DNA from: Tanytarsus gracilentus
Taxonomy: Eukaryota; Arthropoda; Insecta; Diptera; Chironomidae
NCBI GenBank assembly: GCA_038502055.1
Contig: JAXRKN010000038.1
Coordinates: forward strand, 3,968,001-4,032,000
DNA: 64,000 nt
Direction of reading: 5' to 3'
Positions within the stretch are counted from its first letter, which is position 1, and the number at the start of each line of letters is the position of its first letter. Of the stretch, positions 25,901 through 38,400 are shown one piece after another. The position numbers and the translations under genes were made by a program. A model generated the notes under the pieces. The model was not told the origin of the DNA and did no database searches. It was given only the letters and a program-made list of their open reading frames with translations.

Positions 25901-28900
25901 CAATCAATTCAAAATTGAACTCTATTTTAACTCAAAGCACACATTTGTAATGCTGCGGATTAAAATTCAAAGCTCAGCATGTCGCTTCTCGCCTCTTGAC
26001 TCTCAAATGAGACTTCTCCTCTCGAGCTCTGCCTCAATTTCACTTGAATATGAATAGAAAAAAAATTTAAATTGTGCTGGTTCGAGCAAAATAAATTGGA
26101 TTAATTTTTTTTGCTCTCTTCTTGTCGCGTGCTCGCTTTCTGCCGCCATTTGCCAGCAATTTCAAGTTTTCCTCTCCCCGATCTCGTAAAAAAAGTGCAA
26201 ATTTAATGCATTTAGCTTGTAGCGTTTATAAGAAAATCAACAGAAGCTGGTTTTACGACTATTTTGCTCATTCTTGGACTGACATGATGCACGCGTTCTG
26301 AAAAATCAAGTGCTGACTTTCAAGGCTAACCTCAAGCAATAAATAAGGAAGTGAAGATCGATTTCGTTATTCATTAAACATCAAGTCAGTCATGAATTGC
26401 TCTTGAGGTTGTTTTGATAAATGCGAAAAAAGTAAATGAAGCTTAATTTGACCATTTAGAACCGTTTAAGAAAATTTAAAGTTCTTCAAAAGCCGCAAAT
26501 CTTTTCTTAAGTGATCAAACAAAAATATTTTTTCAATTCTCCTCAAGAAATTAATTTTAATCATTTTAACACGATTTCGGGTTTATAGAAAAATATTAAA
26601 TTATTTTTGGGTTCCTCAGGCCTACACTCTTGAAGACGATCATGCTAGGAATTTTAAAAGGAAGGAGGAGAAGTGCGAGGTCGTTATGTGATTTTAATGA
26701 ATAGTTCCATTAATCACAGTGTACATTCATTCATGGTCGAGTCTTTTATTATTTCTCGTTGTTTTGTGCGTAATTGAAAAATAAAAATTCTTAAAGCAAG
26801 TCATCGCATCTCGTTTGATAATTGGTTAGAAAATTGCACAAAAAATAGCTCTTAGAGGCATCCTGTGTGAGCGCGTACGTGTTGAGTGTGACTGATTTCA
26901 TCATCGGAACTGATTTTGAGAAGAAATTCCATTATGACTTAATAACGAGCACAGAGAGTGTTGATTAGATGATGAAATTGAGCAAAATCAACTACCGCTG
27001 TTGATGATGCTGGATGTGAGACTGCTGTGCTTTGTTATTTTGACTATAATCAAGAATTTCCTCACTTTCATCATTAACTCATTCGCATTAATTTTTCATT
27101 TCGACAAAAAATATTTCAGATGCGATAAAAATTATTTTTTACGAGCCATCAAAGAAGAAAAATTTAAAAAATTTCCCACAATTTCATTTTTTAAATGAAC
27201 GAAAATTAAAATTCATGCCATGTGTGTTTGGCGATCATTGTTAAAGGTATTTTTGAACATATTGGTTAAAACAATCGTCAATCGTGTAAGTGTTTGACTA
27301 GGCGCTCACTCAAGTGTGTCCAGAATTATTTTCATATTGCCCATGTTTATTTCACTGATGATGTGAAGAACATGTTGTACAATATTGAACACGAAATTTA
27401 TTTAAATTGTCTGTTCACATTCACTCAGTCATGTTCTAATGTTTAGCGAAGCATTTATCGAGTTTTAAATCCACTTGAACTTCCTATAAGAAAATTTATT
27501 TATTTGCTGTTTTCTGACCAGACATTAGAAAATTATAATTTTAGTGATAACCAAAGCAGATTGAAGAAGCTGTGGGAAATTTTCATGCTTCAAAAAATAT
27601 TTTATCTTCATCTAACGATCTAGCAAGACTTTCCACACTGCCGTGTGCATTTGAGTGTCGACTAAAAATGTGAAGCAATAAAAAAGGTCTCAGGCAAGTG
27701 GTGCGTTGCGAAGAGTCTTTAAGAAATTTTTCTTCCTCTTTTTTTTTGTTTTCATCAAAATGCAGAAAATTTTTTCATGCGTTTTTAACTTTCATTACCA
27801 CAAACTGCATCTGTTCGGGCGCGCTTCTGTGACGCTTCGTTATGTAATTTTCTTCTTGTAAAAGGTTCTTGACCTCGACCATCATGCGTCATTATTATTA
27901 TTTCTCTGGACATCGCGTCACATGTGAGATTAATTTTTAAAAAACCTTCTTGAGTACTTCAAATAATTATTTTACTTCTCTTCTCAATGTGCAGCAAGTC
28001 ATAAAAATTGAAATTCAATCCCACTCCCAAATTCTAGAATTAAAATCCAAAGACAAGATTTTGAGATTCTGATATGAAAATTCTTTCAAATGATTTGAAA
28101 TTCTTCCAACGCACTTTTTCAATCGGATTTTATATCTTAATAAGATGAATTTCAATAAAAAAGACCAGAAGTTTAATTTTTATGGTTCGAAAAGTTAGAA
28201 TGAAAAGAATTTTTCATCTGCTTGATTCTTATAAGATCAAAAATACATTTTAAAGTGTCTAATTAGGAAGCACCTGTTGTCCTTTCCTTCTTCTTCTTTT
28301 TATTTAACAAACACCAAATATTGCCATGTGCATTCGCTTGTAAGTTTCTTATTGCGTAAAAACAAAAACCAAAAAAGTGGTCATGAAACAACAACAAAAA
28401 AATATTTTTTTTTCTGAGGGCAAAAGAAATAAATTTAAATGTCTGCAGACCAAAATTTATGTCTAAGAAACGAAAAAAGGAGAATAAAAAATTAAAAGAG
28501 AGAGATGAAAAAAGAAGAAGTAATTTTAGCAACACAAAAAACTTGAGCAGGTGGATTTTTAGGCATGGAACACACGACGAACATATCCACACATCCATTT
28601 CGTGTTTTTGTTCGATTAACTTTTCTCTTTAAATTAGCTTCATCCAAACTTTTTTTTTGCTTATTTATCATCAATTTTGGCATCATGTGCGAGTTGCAGC
28701 TTGCGAAAAATTAAATTTGACCATGAAAATTATTTTGCAGCATAAGAAAAAGAAGAACAGAGCGAGTTGATACTTGTGAGTTGTAAGGTGGAATAATGAA
28801 TGAAAATGAACAAGAAAAATCATTTTCCCATGACGAATAATTAACTTTGCAGCATTACCAAGTTGAAAAAGAGCCAAACCATAATATTAAATTTTTATTT

Positions 28901-29218
28901 TCTTAAACTCATCAGCATGTGAGAACATTTGAGACATCTGAAAATTTCTCATCGCAATTCAAGAACAATTTTTTGCACTTTAAAGAATTAATTGATGCGG
29001 AACAGTGAAAGTAAAAATATCAAACTCACCTGAACAGCGCAGTTGAGAAAACAATTATTTTGTCCTGGACCATTGAGAAGTCCCTTCGTGTCCATCAGAT
29101 GATGATTTTGATAATTTTGATTTGGTGGTGGTGGTGTAAAAATATTCATCACCGAATAATTCCTCGAGTTTTGCATTAAAATTTGCTGCTGCTGATGAAA
29201 AGCGCTGCCGATCGTCAT
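802..29218 (-). CDS. ec: Echinus / USP53-USP54-type ubiquitin carboxyl-terminal hydrolase family protein
   Basis: Six coding exons read on the minus strand: 29030-29218, 13111-13203, 7083-7376, 5906-6022, 5034-5339 and 802-4968. All joins are phase 0 with GT-AG borders, giving 1,721 aa. The USP domain fills residues 1-345. It has a Cys box ([10 protein letters not shown], Cys56), the [12 protein letters not shown] stretch, a Cys-rich finger region, a His box ([11 protein letters not shown], His310), FDD at 326-328 and the closing motif [11 protein letters not shown]. All three catalytic-type positions look intact, although USP53/54 proteins were long annotated as inactive. The remaining 1,375 residues are one exon: Ser/Gln/Pro/Asn-rich with a helical conserved block (around [18 protein letters not shown]) and a C-terminal CxxC...CxxC zinc-ribbon-like end. 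Drosophila echinus acts in pupal eye cell sorting and death. The first coding exon lies in a large inverted repeat, and an intron acceptor at 29252-29253 shows that 5' UTR exons lie further right. Confidence 0.9.
7443..7676 (-). CDS. ec: Candidate alternative first coding exon of echinus (isoform without the Cys box)
   Basis: An ATG at 7676 opens 78 codons ([12 protein letters not shown]...) that end at a consensus donor (GTAAGA at 7442-7437) in phase 0. That is the phase needed to join the exon starting at 7376 ([11 protein letters not shown]), 66 bp downstream. There is no pyrimidine-tract acceptor just upstream of the ATG, which favours a first exon with its own promoter over an internal exon. 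The encoded stretch is basic at its start, then Ser/Asp/Asn-rich, and resembles no USP sequence. A protein starting here would lack residues 1-94 of the long form, including Cys56. Seen: frame, donor and phase. Inferred: that it is transcribed. The frame could also be chance intronic sequence. Confidence 0.5.
7677..13110 (-). other. Echinus intron, no further gene seen
   Basis: This is the rest of the intron between coding exons 2 and 3. It is AT-rich with many short frames but none with family resemblance. The stretch 8400-8750 is less AT-rich than its surroundings and lies upstream of the candidate alternative first exon at 7676, so it could hold that isoform's promoter or 5' UTR. I could not identify specific sites. 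Confidence 0.4.
13111..13203 (-). CDS. ec: Echinus coding exon 2
   Basis: A 93-nt exon flanked by the acceptor CTTTTCTAG and the donor GTAAGT. It encodes 31 residues from [12 protein letters not shown] to CIFCALK and directly follows the Cys box in the USP fold. It is isolated by introns of 5.7 kb and 15.8 kb, and it is recognised by its close resemblance to the USP53/USP54 segment at this position. Confidence 0.92.
13204..29029 (-). other. 15.8 kb echinus intron
   Basis: AT-rich intron between coding exons 1 and 2. The many frames of 60-146 codons on both strands are hydrophobic/Lys-rich and lack family motifs or plausible splice partners, so none is called. GAGA-type runs occur (for example around 20660-20675). 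The portion right of about 26897 belongs to the left arm of the inverted repeat. Confidence 0.5.
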
Positions 29219-30310
29219 TTTTGTAAATAATTTTCTTCAGTTCTTTAACATCTGAAAGAGAAAATTAAAATGTGGGTTAAATGAGTCAGTAAATTATCTC
29301 GAGAGGTCCAATAATGAATGACAATCACGACAAGCGAGCGCGAAGACAAAAAACAGTTACAAAATTCCTGTTTTCATGCGTTCGCGTCTTTTGTCAAAAT
29401 TCTTTTCAATTTCATCGATGGCAAATTGGCAGTCAATTTGTGGTCGCTACTGCTGCCGTCGTTCATGACCGTGATTACTTCGTCAATTCAGAAAAAGTTG
29501 CTTCCAATTGAAAGTTTCAAGCATGAAAATACGCGTGAGGTAATCGTGGTTCACTTCATGATGATCGTGCAAATAAAAAAAAATCTTTGTCTTTCAGAAA
29601 TAAAAATTGATTTGATTTTAATTGAATTGAAGAAATTTCTCATCAGCCGCCCATCACCGGGTCTATCATTCAATCTCTTCATTGCCTCCCTCGAAAAAAA
29701 ATCTGACAATTTAAAAGAAAATCGCTTTGAGTCAATTAACGTGTTTGTTGAAGAGATGAAAGTAATTTCTGCGCAAAAAGGCACGAATAATATTTATAAA
29801 TTAGTGCTCGCGTTAAAAATGAGTCACTGCATGGCTCCTCGTTTGCTCTCGTTATATAAAAAAGGAAATAAAGAATTGAATTTGGCAAGAAACAGCAGCT
29901 GAGAGATTTGAGGCTTGGTTTGAGTGTTTGGAAATCATTGTCTAGTTTCACCGCACCCAGGGCAGTGCTTTATGATTTTTCAGTGCCTCACCAAAATCGT
30001 AATAAAAATAAACTTTGACGATGATTGAAAATCTCGAGCGAGATTAAAGAAAGGAAAAAAATAAATTGAGTCAAAAAAATTATCAGCAAAATCATAAAAA
30101 ATAATAAATTCGTTTGATGCCAGCAGTCAAATTTTTATGAAACAGTTATATAGGCGCATGCCAACTCGAACCAAATATTTAAAAATCTCTTAGACAAAAG
30201 GTAGCTAGGCCCTAAAAAATTAAAAGTCATCGTGCACGCACAGTGTGAATGTCAAGAGTATAAGAAACCTGATCCGAATGTCAGTCACTAACGCTACATA
30301 ATTGAGGCAG
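26897..30310 (+). repeat. Left arm of a large inverted repeat containing echinus coding exon 1
   Basis: About 3.4 kb that matches the reverse complement of 35440-38808. Ends were placed by eye: outward of about 26897 and inward of about 30310 the two arms stop matching. The arm holds about 2.1 kb of intron, the 63-codon first coding exon (29030-29218) with its 5' UTR acceptor, and about 1 kb of upstream intron. In the 189 coding bases I count three differences from the other arm; the noncoding parts differ by scattered substitutions and small indels. The duplication is therefore recent, or the arms are kept similar by gene conversion. Confidence 0.9.
29030..29251 (-). CDS. ec: Echinus first coding exon (left-arm copy, collinear with the gene)
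   Basis: The exon runs from the acceptor (CTCTTTCAG, AG at 29252-29253) to the donor GTGAGT at 29029-29024. Coding begins at ATG 29218, preceded by 33 nt of 5' UTR that contains a five-codon upstream ORF (ATG TTA AAG AAC TGA) at the exon's very start. The 63 residues are a Gln/Asn-rich leader followed by the Cys box [18 protein letters not shown]. The acceptor proves that at least one noncoding exon lies further upstream. Confidence 0.9.
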
Positions 30311-33300
30311 GTATTTTAAAAAATTATCAATATGCACATGACATTGCTTAAAAGCATGTGAGTCCGCATATAGAATGTTTTCTCTAATGTAATCAACTCG
30401 TCAGAATGTCTTAATTTAATTGTATAATTGGCTTCTTCCATCATCATCAACAGTAGCAAATGTGAAAAGCTACAAAATGTTTTAGATCGTCAAAAAAATC
30501 TCTTTTGTACTATTGGACAACTTATTATTATGCTCTAATGTCATTTTAATGATGATTCCTATAAAATCGCTCTTTTTCATAAAAAAGGGAAAGAAAAGGT
30601 TCAAAATTTATTGCCATCACATCGCATTTACGACAAATTAGAGATGAAATTTTTCTCCATTTATATTGCAGAGAGCTTTTTAATAATGAAATTTTATGCT
30701 TCCACGCAATAAAATTTAATTTATAATCCAAAATATTTTGTTGCGCCCTTCACGGTCATTTTTTGAAATCGAATAATTTTTTTGATGGACTTTTCGTGCT
30801 TTCAATTCCAATCAGTCGGCAATAAAATTAAAAGAGTTTTCTCTAGAATTCTTTTCACTGTCCGTGATGTGAATTTCTTAAACTAGTTTGTTGACGGACA
30901 TTTTTGTAAAACAGGTGGATCGCCTTAATTTATTCAATCTGATCGCATAATTAAATTCACTGATCGTTATCGCTGCTGGAATTGTTGAGGGAGAAAGAGA
31001 AAAAATTATTATTGTTTGCCGTTGAAATATTTCTTGGGCATTTTATGTGTTTTCATCATTGGGCGTGTCGCGAGTAAAAGAAATCAGATTTTAAGGCGCA
31101 TCTTTGGAATGCATTTTTTTATGCTACCACATTTTAATTTTTATCTTTGCATAAAAAAACTCTAACAAACCATCGCCACTCATTATCGACATCAAAAAGA
31201 CATTTTTAAAAGCGAGCGCGAAAGAGGCAAACAAAAAAGGCAAATTAATTGATTTGAGATTCTAATTAAAAAATCTTGAACATTGAGATGAAGTCCAGAA
31301 GAGGATGAAAAGAATTTCTGGCTCGCTGCTCGAAACGACTTTTTTCCATTAATTATGTTTGATTCGGCATTCTTTATAAATTCTGACATAAGATCAACTA
31401 ATTAATGGAGAGAGCAAAGATTTTCGTTGATTACATAAAAGAAATGAAGTTGGCGTGATTTTCAGTAATGAAGCGGTAAAAACTGTCGAACTTAGTCACG
31501 ACAGCTACCAGAATTGCTTGAAATAAATTCCCATAAATTAATCGAAAAGTGAATTATGAAATTTCTTTACTGCCTCCCTGCATCGTGAGTCGAGAAATTC
31601 ATTTCACGTAATGCGAGTCATCACACATTTTTGCAACGATGAAATTAGAGAAAATGAAGAGATCACAATGATGCACAGATTAATGTCCACTGATGGCTTG
31701 CAGCATGAGAAATATTTTTTTTAATGTCATAATTTTTGTCGCTGTCGCCATCGCATACTCAAGACATCGCTGATGAGTTTTGTTAATTGAATTTTTCTTC
31801 ACTTGCTCATCTCACTCGCGATGCGAGAGAAGAATAACAATTTACACCTCTTTACACTGAGTTATCATGAGGTGTCTGCGAAAGATCATCACAGTGAGAT
31901 GAGAAGACTTTGAAGAAGAAAATTATGACAAATTACCATTATGGATTGGTTGCTGGAAGCAGAATAAAGAAGAAAATATGTTACGGAAACGCTCCAGATG
32001 ACCTCGCTAGAGAATAATTTCACTTGATTGCCTCTCGAAATGCCTCCGAGCTACGGACTTTGATCTGAAGAGTTTACTTTGCGAAAATAATTGGAATTTT
32101 ACAATTTAACTTGATAGCGTAAAGTAAGACATTTAGAAAGTTTATCAAAAGGGAGTCGAGAAGTTATCAAAAAGTGCTTTCATATTTTTTTGTGACCTAC
32201 TGTGATTGCAAAAAACTATTTAGTTTTATAGCTCCGCTTTATATTTTTTTAACTAAATTTAGAAAAATATCTGAATTTTTAGAAAATTTCCAAAGTTTCA
32301 CAAAAACGAAGCGTTTCACATATCAGTTCATCGCTCATAAGCGATCGTCTCCATTTCTCCATATTTATCTCATTAGAAACTGGAATTTATGGTTGACAAT
32401 TAGCGTAACAGTGAATGGCGATAATTTATGTAAATTTTAATGAACTTAAGCTATGGAATTTTCTACACTGGAATCTCAGTCACATATTTATGCAAAAATA
32501 TTGTGCGTGCTCTTAATTGACAACCGATGTTTATGCTTTAGAATGGAAAGTTTTTGTTAAAAGAAGAAAATTTTTCTCATTGAGTTTCTAAAACAAAACT
32601 TCAAAGTCATAGATTGACATTAAAATTCACTTTGCATCTTAAATTGTAATCTCATCTCTCTGCTTTATTGCATTAATAACGTAACAAAAAAATCTAAATT
32701 GACATTTTTTCATTCGCTTCCTAATCACCATTAAAATTATCGACGTAATGCTATTATAAACCTATCCTTAATGCGTCATGCACTTTCGGTATTAATAATA
32801 AAAAAATATAGAGTCGTCAAGGTTTTCACAATTAAGTTGGAAGTAGGAAAAAAATCTTTTAATGCGATTGTCGAATGGTTGAAGAATCATGACATGAAGT
32901 CTTTATGTGTTTTTCGCTGTCATCGCAATAATGATGAAGGTTTGACGTGGTAAAACGAGAAGATTTTTATTGCCGGCAAAAAAGTAAAGTTTATGAACTT
33001 CTCGTTAGGGATTTTAACAACTCTCTCTCGAGAGAGAAATTCCAAGGTGTGGCAGAGAATTATTTTGCAATATTTTACAGAAGTTTAAAACCGTACAGAG
33101 AAAATATAGGAGAAAAAGCTATTAATGACTGTGTAAGCCGTAAAATGTACGTGATGCAAAAAATTGTTGAAAAACTTTACTCCCTAACAATTGCGGTCTG
33201 TGATTGCCAGCAGCATTCCGTGTTGCACAGTAATTTAATGACATTTTTGCGGTGGTCTCTTAAGTGGTCTTTGGAGTGGGTCGACAAATCGCTTTTCGCA

Positions 33301-35439
33301 CTCCATAATCAGTAGATTTGCTGAGGATGCAAATCACTTGAATTTTGTGGCTAATAGCCGAGAATGGTCACTCTTTCATTCGAAGGTTATTCATTTTGTC
33401 AGACACTAATAATTTTAGTGATGATAGAAAGTGCCCGCAACAATTGTTTTCGAAAATATTTTCTCTAAAATTTTCTTCTCATCAATGAAGAAAAATTGAA
33501 AGTAAAAAATCAGCATGAGATTTTTTTAAAGAATGCTTTTAAGTAAATTTTCTCTATTTTTGCCACGCTGATAATTGCGACATTTATCGACAGCTTCGTC
33601 GTGCATTGCCGCACCACATGGTTCTTATGTATCGCGTTTCAAGGTTCTTCCAGAGTATAACAATTTATCACAGTTCACAGTAAAAAGTAGAATTGTGAGC
33701 GATTGCAAAATGATCTCATTGTTTCAACTCTAATTTGATCCGATTGTAAAAGTCTTTTTTAACGGTCTCTGACTGTTGCTATAAACACATTCGAATGACG
33801 AAGTAAAAGGCGTCAAATTTTTTTTTAATTTTTCTAAAAAATCATTCTACTCAAAGTATGAACGCATATAATGGCATGTCAGAAAAAATAGCAACCATGA
33901 CATCATCAGCACTGTTAATTTTTAAACATAAACACTCGAACTTTTTTTTTCATTAAAAAACTTCTCCACCCACCGAAAATTGCTTTTTTCTCTCTCGCTC
34001 AACTCTTTCGTAAAAGTTTTTTTAAAAAGTTTGATCGATAAAACTGTGGACGCGATAGTAGCGAGACGAGTTCAATGGTCTTCCCCGCAAATTGATTATC
34101 ATTATCACCGGAATGCGCTTCGAATTCTCATTAGATGGTGAAACAAAATCACGGAAAAATATCGATTTCACGAGCGAAGATTGCATCGGCCGAAAAAAAA
34201 TTATTAACGCGAGAGATGTGGAGAAGGTAATTAAGCGCGTACCTTAATTGAGAGCATGAGTTGATGATAAATGACTTGGTCGTGATTATTAATGACTTTG
34301 TATGATGACTCCGATCTCTTGCTCTCGGTGCTAAACTGATCGATGTGTCTTAAGATTCTTGTAATCCCTTTTTCTTCTTTTTCTCTCTCCTTCGATTATG
34401 TTTTTTCCTTCTTCTTACTATTTTCAAGGCACTCTTACACACAATATAAAATTTATTAAATGTTAAAACGACGCTGATGCGAGAGAAAAGATGCTTACTT
34501 GTGTAAACAGATAAAAAATTTACTCTTGTTTGTTTCAACTATTTTTTTTGTCTCACTAAATTATTTTTATGAAATGTGTGACCTTCTTTTAACAATACTT
34601 TTCCACTTTATTTTCAGCTCAATTTGCAAACACTTTTTATTTACACACTTTTCGTCATTATTCTTTTATGCAAATTTAGCGAATATTTTTTTAAATGAGC
34701 TTATGAGTGACTTTCGACTCGGTTTTGGATATGGGTGTAAAATTTCACGATTTTAGATTTCAATTAAATATTTTTTTCGATTCAATTCATTTGCGCTCTT
34801 ATCAATTTTTTATTAATTGATTTTTTAACCTTCAGAAAAAAATATTTTGCAATATTTATTTCTATTTTGTCTCCAATAAGATTCAGATGATCAACAAGTG
34901 AGAAAGAGAGATCAACACACTTTTCTTCCTCGAGAGTATAAAAAATTTATCAACACAGACTGCACGTGCGATCTTACTCGGTTAAACAACGACGAGAGAC
35001 TGAGCGTGCCAGAGAAAATGTTGAGGCAAACGCACGTAAAATGTTAAAAAGTCTGATTGAAAATTACTTTGAGTAGATTCGTTCGTTGTTTGACGGTAAG
35101 AGTGAGCCACTGGTTACGTTAAAAATATCGCTGCAATATTCGAAAATAAACGCAGATAAATTAACAGAGAATGATAGCAATTGAATGTAAATTTTTATAA
35201 AAGCAACAATTAATTTCAGACTCGCATTCTCACTCGCTTACCTAACAGCGAGAACCTTTGAACGATGTGTTTTTTAATTAATTGTTGACATTATTCTCAA
35301 ATTATAAATTTTAAAGTCATTAAATGAGGAACTCGATTAATTTTACTATTCTTGTTAGCATATTTGATTTTTATTGTGAGAACTTCAATATTTATTTTAT
35401 TTTGGCCTCCATGTGATGCACTGCATGATCATGTTTTCA
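30311..35439. other. 5.1 kb spacer between the inverted-repeat arms
   Basis: Single-copy sequence between the arms, mostly AT-rich. It must contain, or be crossed by, the promoter and 5' UTR of echinus. The best promoter-like stretch is on the plus strand at 34937-35095. A weaker minus-strand donor lies at 35241-35240. The longest open frame (32947-33315, plus) has no recognisable motif and is not called. Confidence 0.6.
34937..35095 (+). promoter_or_regulatory. Candidate TATA promoter and noncoding first exon facing the orphan exon copy
   Basis: A TATA box (TATAAAAAA from 34937) lies below a GA-rich stretch (34899-34913). It is followed at about +30 by a less AT-rich 5' UTR-like stretch that ends at a strong donor, ACG/GTAAGA (GT at 35096-35097). 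The next compatible acceptor on the plus strand is CTCTTTCAG at 36477-36485, in front of the right-arm copy of echinus exon 1. No good match to the fly Inr consensus was found, so the exact start site is open. Confidence 0.45.
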
Positions 35440-38400
35440 TGCCTCAATTATGTAGCGCTAGTGACTGACATTCGGATCAGGTTTCTTATACTCTTGACAT
35501 TCACACTGTGCGTGCACGATGACTTTTAATTTTTTTAGGGCCTAGCTACCTTTTGTCCAAGAGATTTTTAAATATTTTGTTTGAGCTGGCTGTTTCATAA
35601 AAACTTGACTGCTGGCATCAAACGAATTTATTATTTTTTATGATTTTGCTGATAATTTTTTTGACTCAATTTATTTTTTTCCTTTCTTTAATCTTGCTCG
35701 AGATTTTCAATCATCGTCAAAGTTTATTTTTATTACGATTTTGGTGAGGCACTAAAAATCATAAAGCACTGCCCTGGGTGCGGTGAAGCTAGACAATGAT
35801 TTCCAAACACTCAAACCAAGCCTCAAATCTCAAATCTCTCAGCTGCTGTTTCTTGCCAAATTCAATTCTTTATTTCCTTTTTTATATAACGAGAGCAAAC
35901 GAGGAGCCATGCAGTGACTCATTTTTAACGCGAGCACTAATTTATAAATATTTTTCGTGCCTTTTTGCGCAAAAATTACTTTCATCTCTTCAACAAACAC
36001 GTTAATTGACTCAAAGCGATTTTCTTTTAAATTGTCAGATTTTTTTTCGAGGGAGGAATGAAGAGATTGAATGATGGACCCGGTGATGGGCGGCTGATGA
36101 GAAATTTCAATTCAATTAAAATCAAATCAATTTTTATTTCTGAAAGACAAAGAAATTTTTTTTATTTGCACGATCATCATGAAGTGAACCACGATCAACT
36201 CGCGTGTACTTTCATGCTTGAAACTTTCAATTGGAAGCAACTTTTTCTGAATTGACGAAGTAATCACGGTCATTAACGACGGCAGCAGTAGCAACCACAA
36301 ATTGACTGCCAATTTGCCATCGATGAAATTGAAAAGAATTTTGACAAAAGACGCGAACGCATGAAAACAGGAATTTGTAACTGTTTTTTGTCTTCGCGCT
36401 CGACTGTCGTGATTGTCATTCATTTTTGGACCTCTCGAGATAATTTACTGACTCATTTAACCCACATTTTAATTTTCTCTTTCAGATGTTAAAGAACTGA
36501 AGAAAATTATTTACAAAAATGAAGATCGGCAGCGCTTTTCATCAGCAGCAGCAAATTTTAATGCAAAACTCGAGGAATTATTCGGTGATGAATATTTTTA
36601 CACCGCCACCACCAATTCAAAATTATCAAAATCATCATCTGATGGACACGAAGGGACTTCTCAATGGTCCAGGACAAAATAATTGTTTTCTCAACTGCGC
36701 TGTTCAGGTGAGTTTGATCTTTTTACTTTCACTGTTTCGCATCAATTAATTCTTTAAAGTGCAAAAAATTGTTCTTGAATTGCGATGAGAAATTTTCAGA
36801 TGTCTCAAATGTTCTCACATGCTGATGAGTTTAAGAAAATAAAAATTTAATATTATGGTTTGGCTCTTTTTCAACTTGGCAATGCTGCAAAGTTAATTAT
36901 TCGTCATGGGAAAATGATTTTTCTTGTTCATTTTCATTCATTATTCCACCTTACAACTCACAAGTATCAACTCGCTCTGTTCTTTTTTTTCTTATGCTGC
37001 AAAATAATTTTCATGGTCAAATTTAATTTTTCACAAGCTGCAACTCGCACATGATGCCAAAATTGATGATAAATAAGCAAAAGTTAATCGAACAAAAACA
37101 CGAAATAGATGTGTGGATATGTTCGTCGTGTGTTCCATGCCTAAAAATCCACCTGCTCAAGTTTTTTGTGTTGCTAAAATTTCTTCTTTTTTCATCTTTC
37201 TCTCTTTTAATTTTTTATTCGCCTTTTTTCGTTTCTTAGACATAAATTTTGGTCTGCAGACATTTAAATTTATTTCTTTTGCCCTCAGAAAAAAAAATAT
37301 TTTTTGTTGTTGTTTCATGACCACTTTTTTGGTTTTTGTTTTTACGCAATAAGAAACTTACAAGCGAATGCACATGGCAACATTTGGTGTTTGTTAAATA
37401 AAAATAAGAAGAAGAAAAGGACAACAGGTGCTTCCTAATTAGACACTTTAAAATGTATTTTTGATCTTATAAGAATCAAGCAGATGAAAAATTCTTTTCT
37501 TTCTAACTTTTCGAACCATAAAAATTAAACTTCTGGTCTTTTTTATTGAACTTCATCTTATTAAGATATAAAATCCGATTGAAAAAGTGCGTTGGAAGAA
37601 TTTCAAATCATTTGAAAGAATTTTCATATCAGAATCTCAAAATCTTGTCTTTGGATTTTAATTCTAGAATTTGGGAGTGGGATTGAATTTCAATTTTTAT
37701 GACTTGCTGCACATTGAGAAGAGAAGTAAAATAATTATTTGAAGTACTCAAGAAGGTTCTTTAAAAATTACTCTCACATGTGACGCGATGTCCAGAGAAA
37801 TAATAATAATGACGCATGATGGTCGAGGTCAAGAACCTTTTACAAGAAGAAAATTACATAACGAAGCGTCACAGAAGCGCGCCCGAACAGATGCAGTTTG
37901 TGGTAATGAAAGTTAAAAACGCATGAAAAATTTTCTGCATTTTGATGAAAACAAAAAAAAAGAGGAAGAAAAATTTCTTAAAGACTCTTCGCCACGCACC
38001 ACTTGCCTGAGACCTTTTTTATTGCTTCACATTTTTAGTCGACACTCAAATGCACACGGCAGTGTGGAAAGTCTTGCTAGATCGTTAGATGAAGATAAAA
38101 TATTTTTTGAAGCATGAAAATTTCCCACAGCTTCTTCAATCTGCTTTGGTTATCACTAAAATTATAATTTTCTAATGTCTGGTCAGAAAACAGCAAATAA
38201 ATAAATTTTCTTATAGGAAGTTCAAGTGGATTTAAAACTCGATAAATGCTTCGCTAAACATTAGAACATGACTGAGTGAATGTGAACAGACAATTTAAAT
38301 AAATTTCGTGTTCAATATTGTACAACATGTTCTTCACATCATCAGTGAAATAAACATGGGCAATATGAAAATAATTCTGGACACACTTGAGTGAGCGCCT

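Noticed and set aside
29318..29902. 194-codon plus-strand frame in the left repeat arm
   Set aside because: The same stretch in the right arm (about 35850-36423) is broken into pieces by small indels, so the frame is not maintained. It is intronic sequence of echinus.
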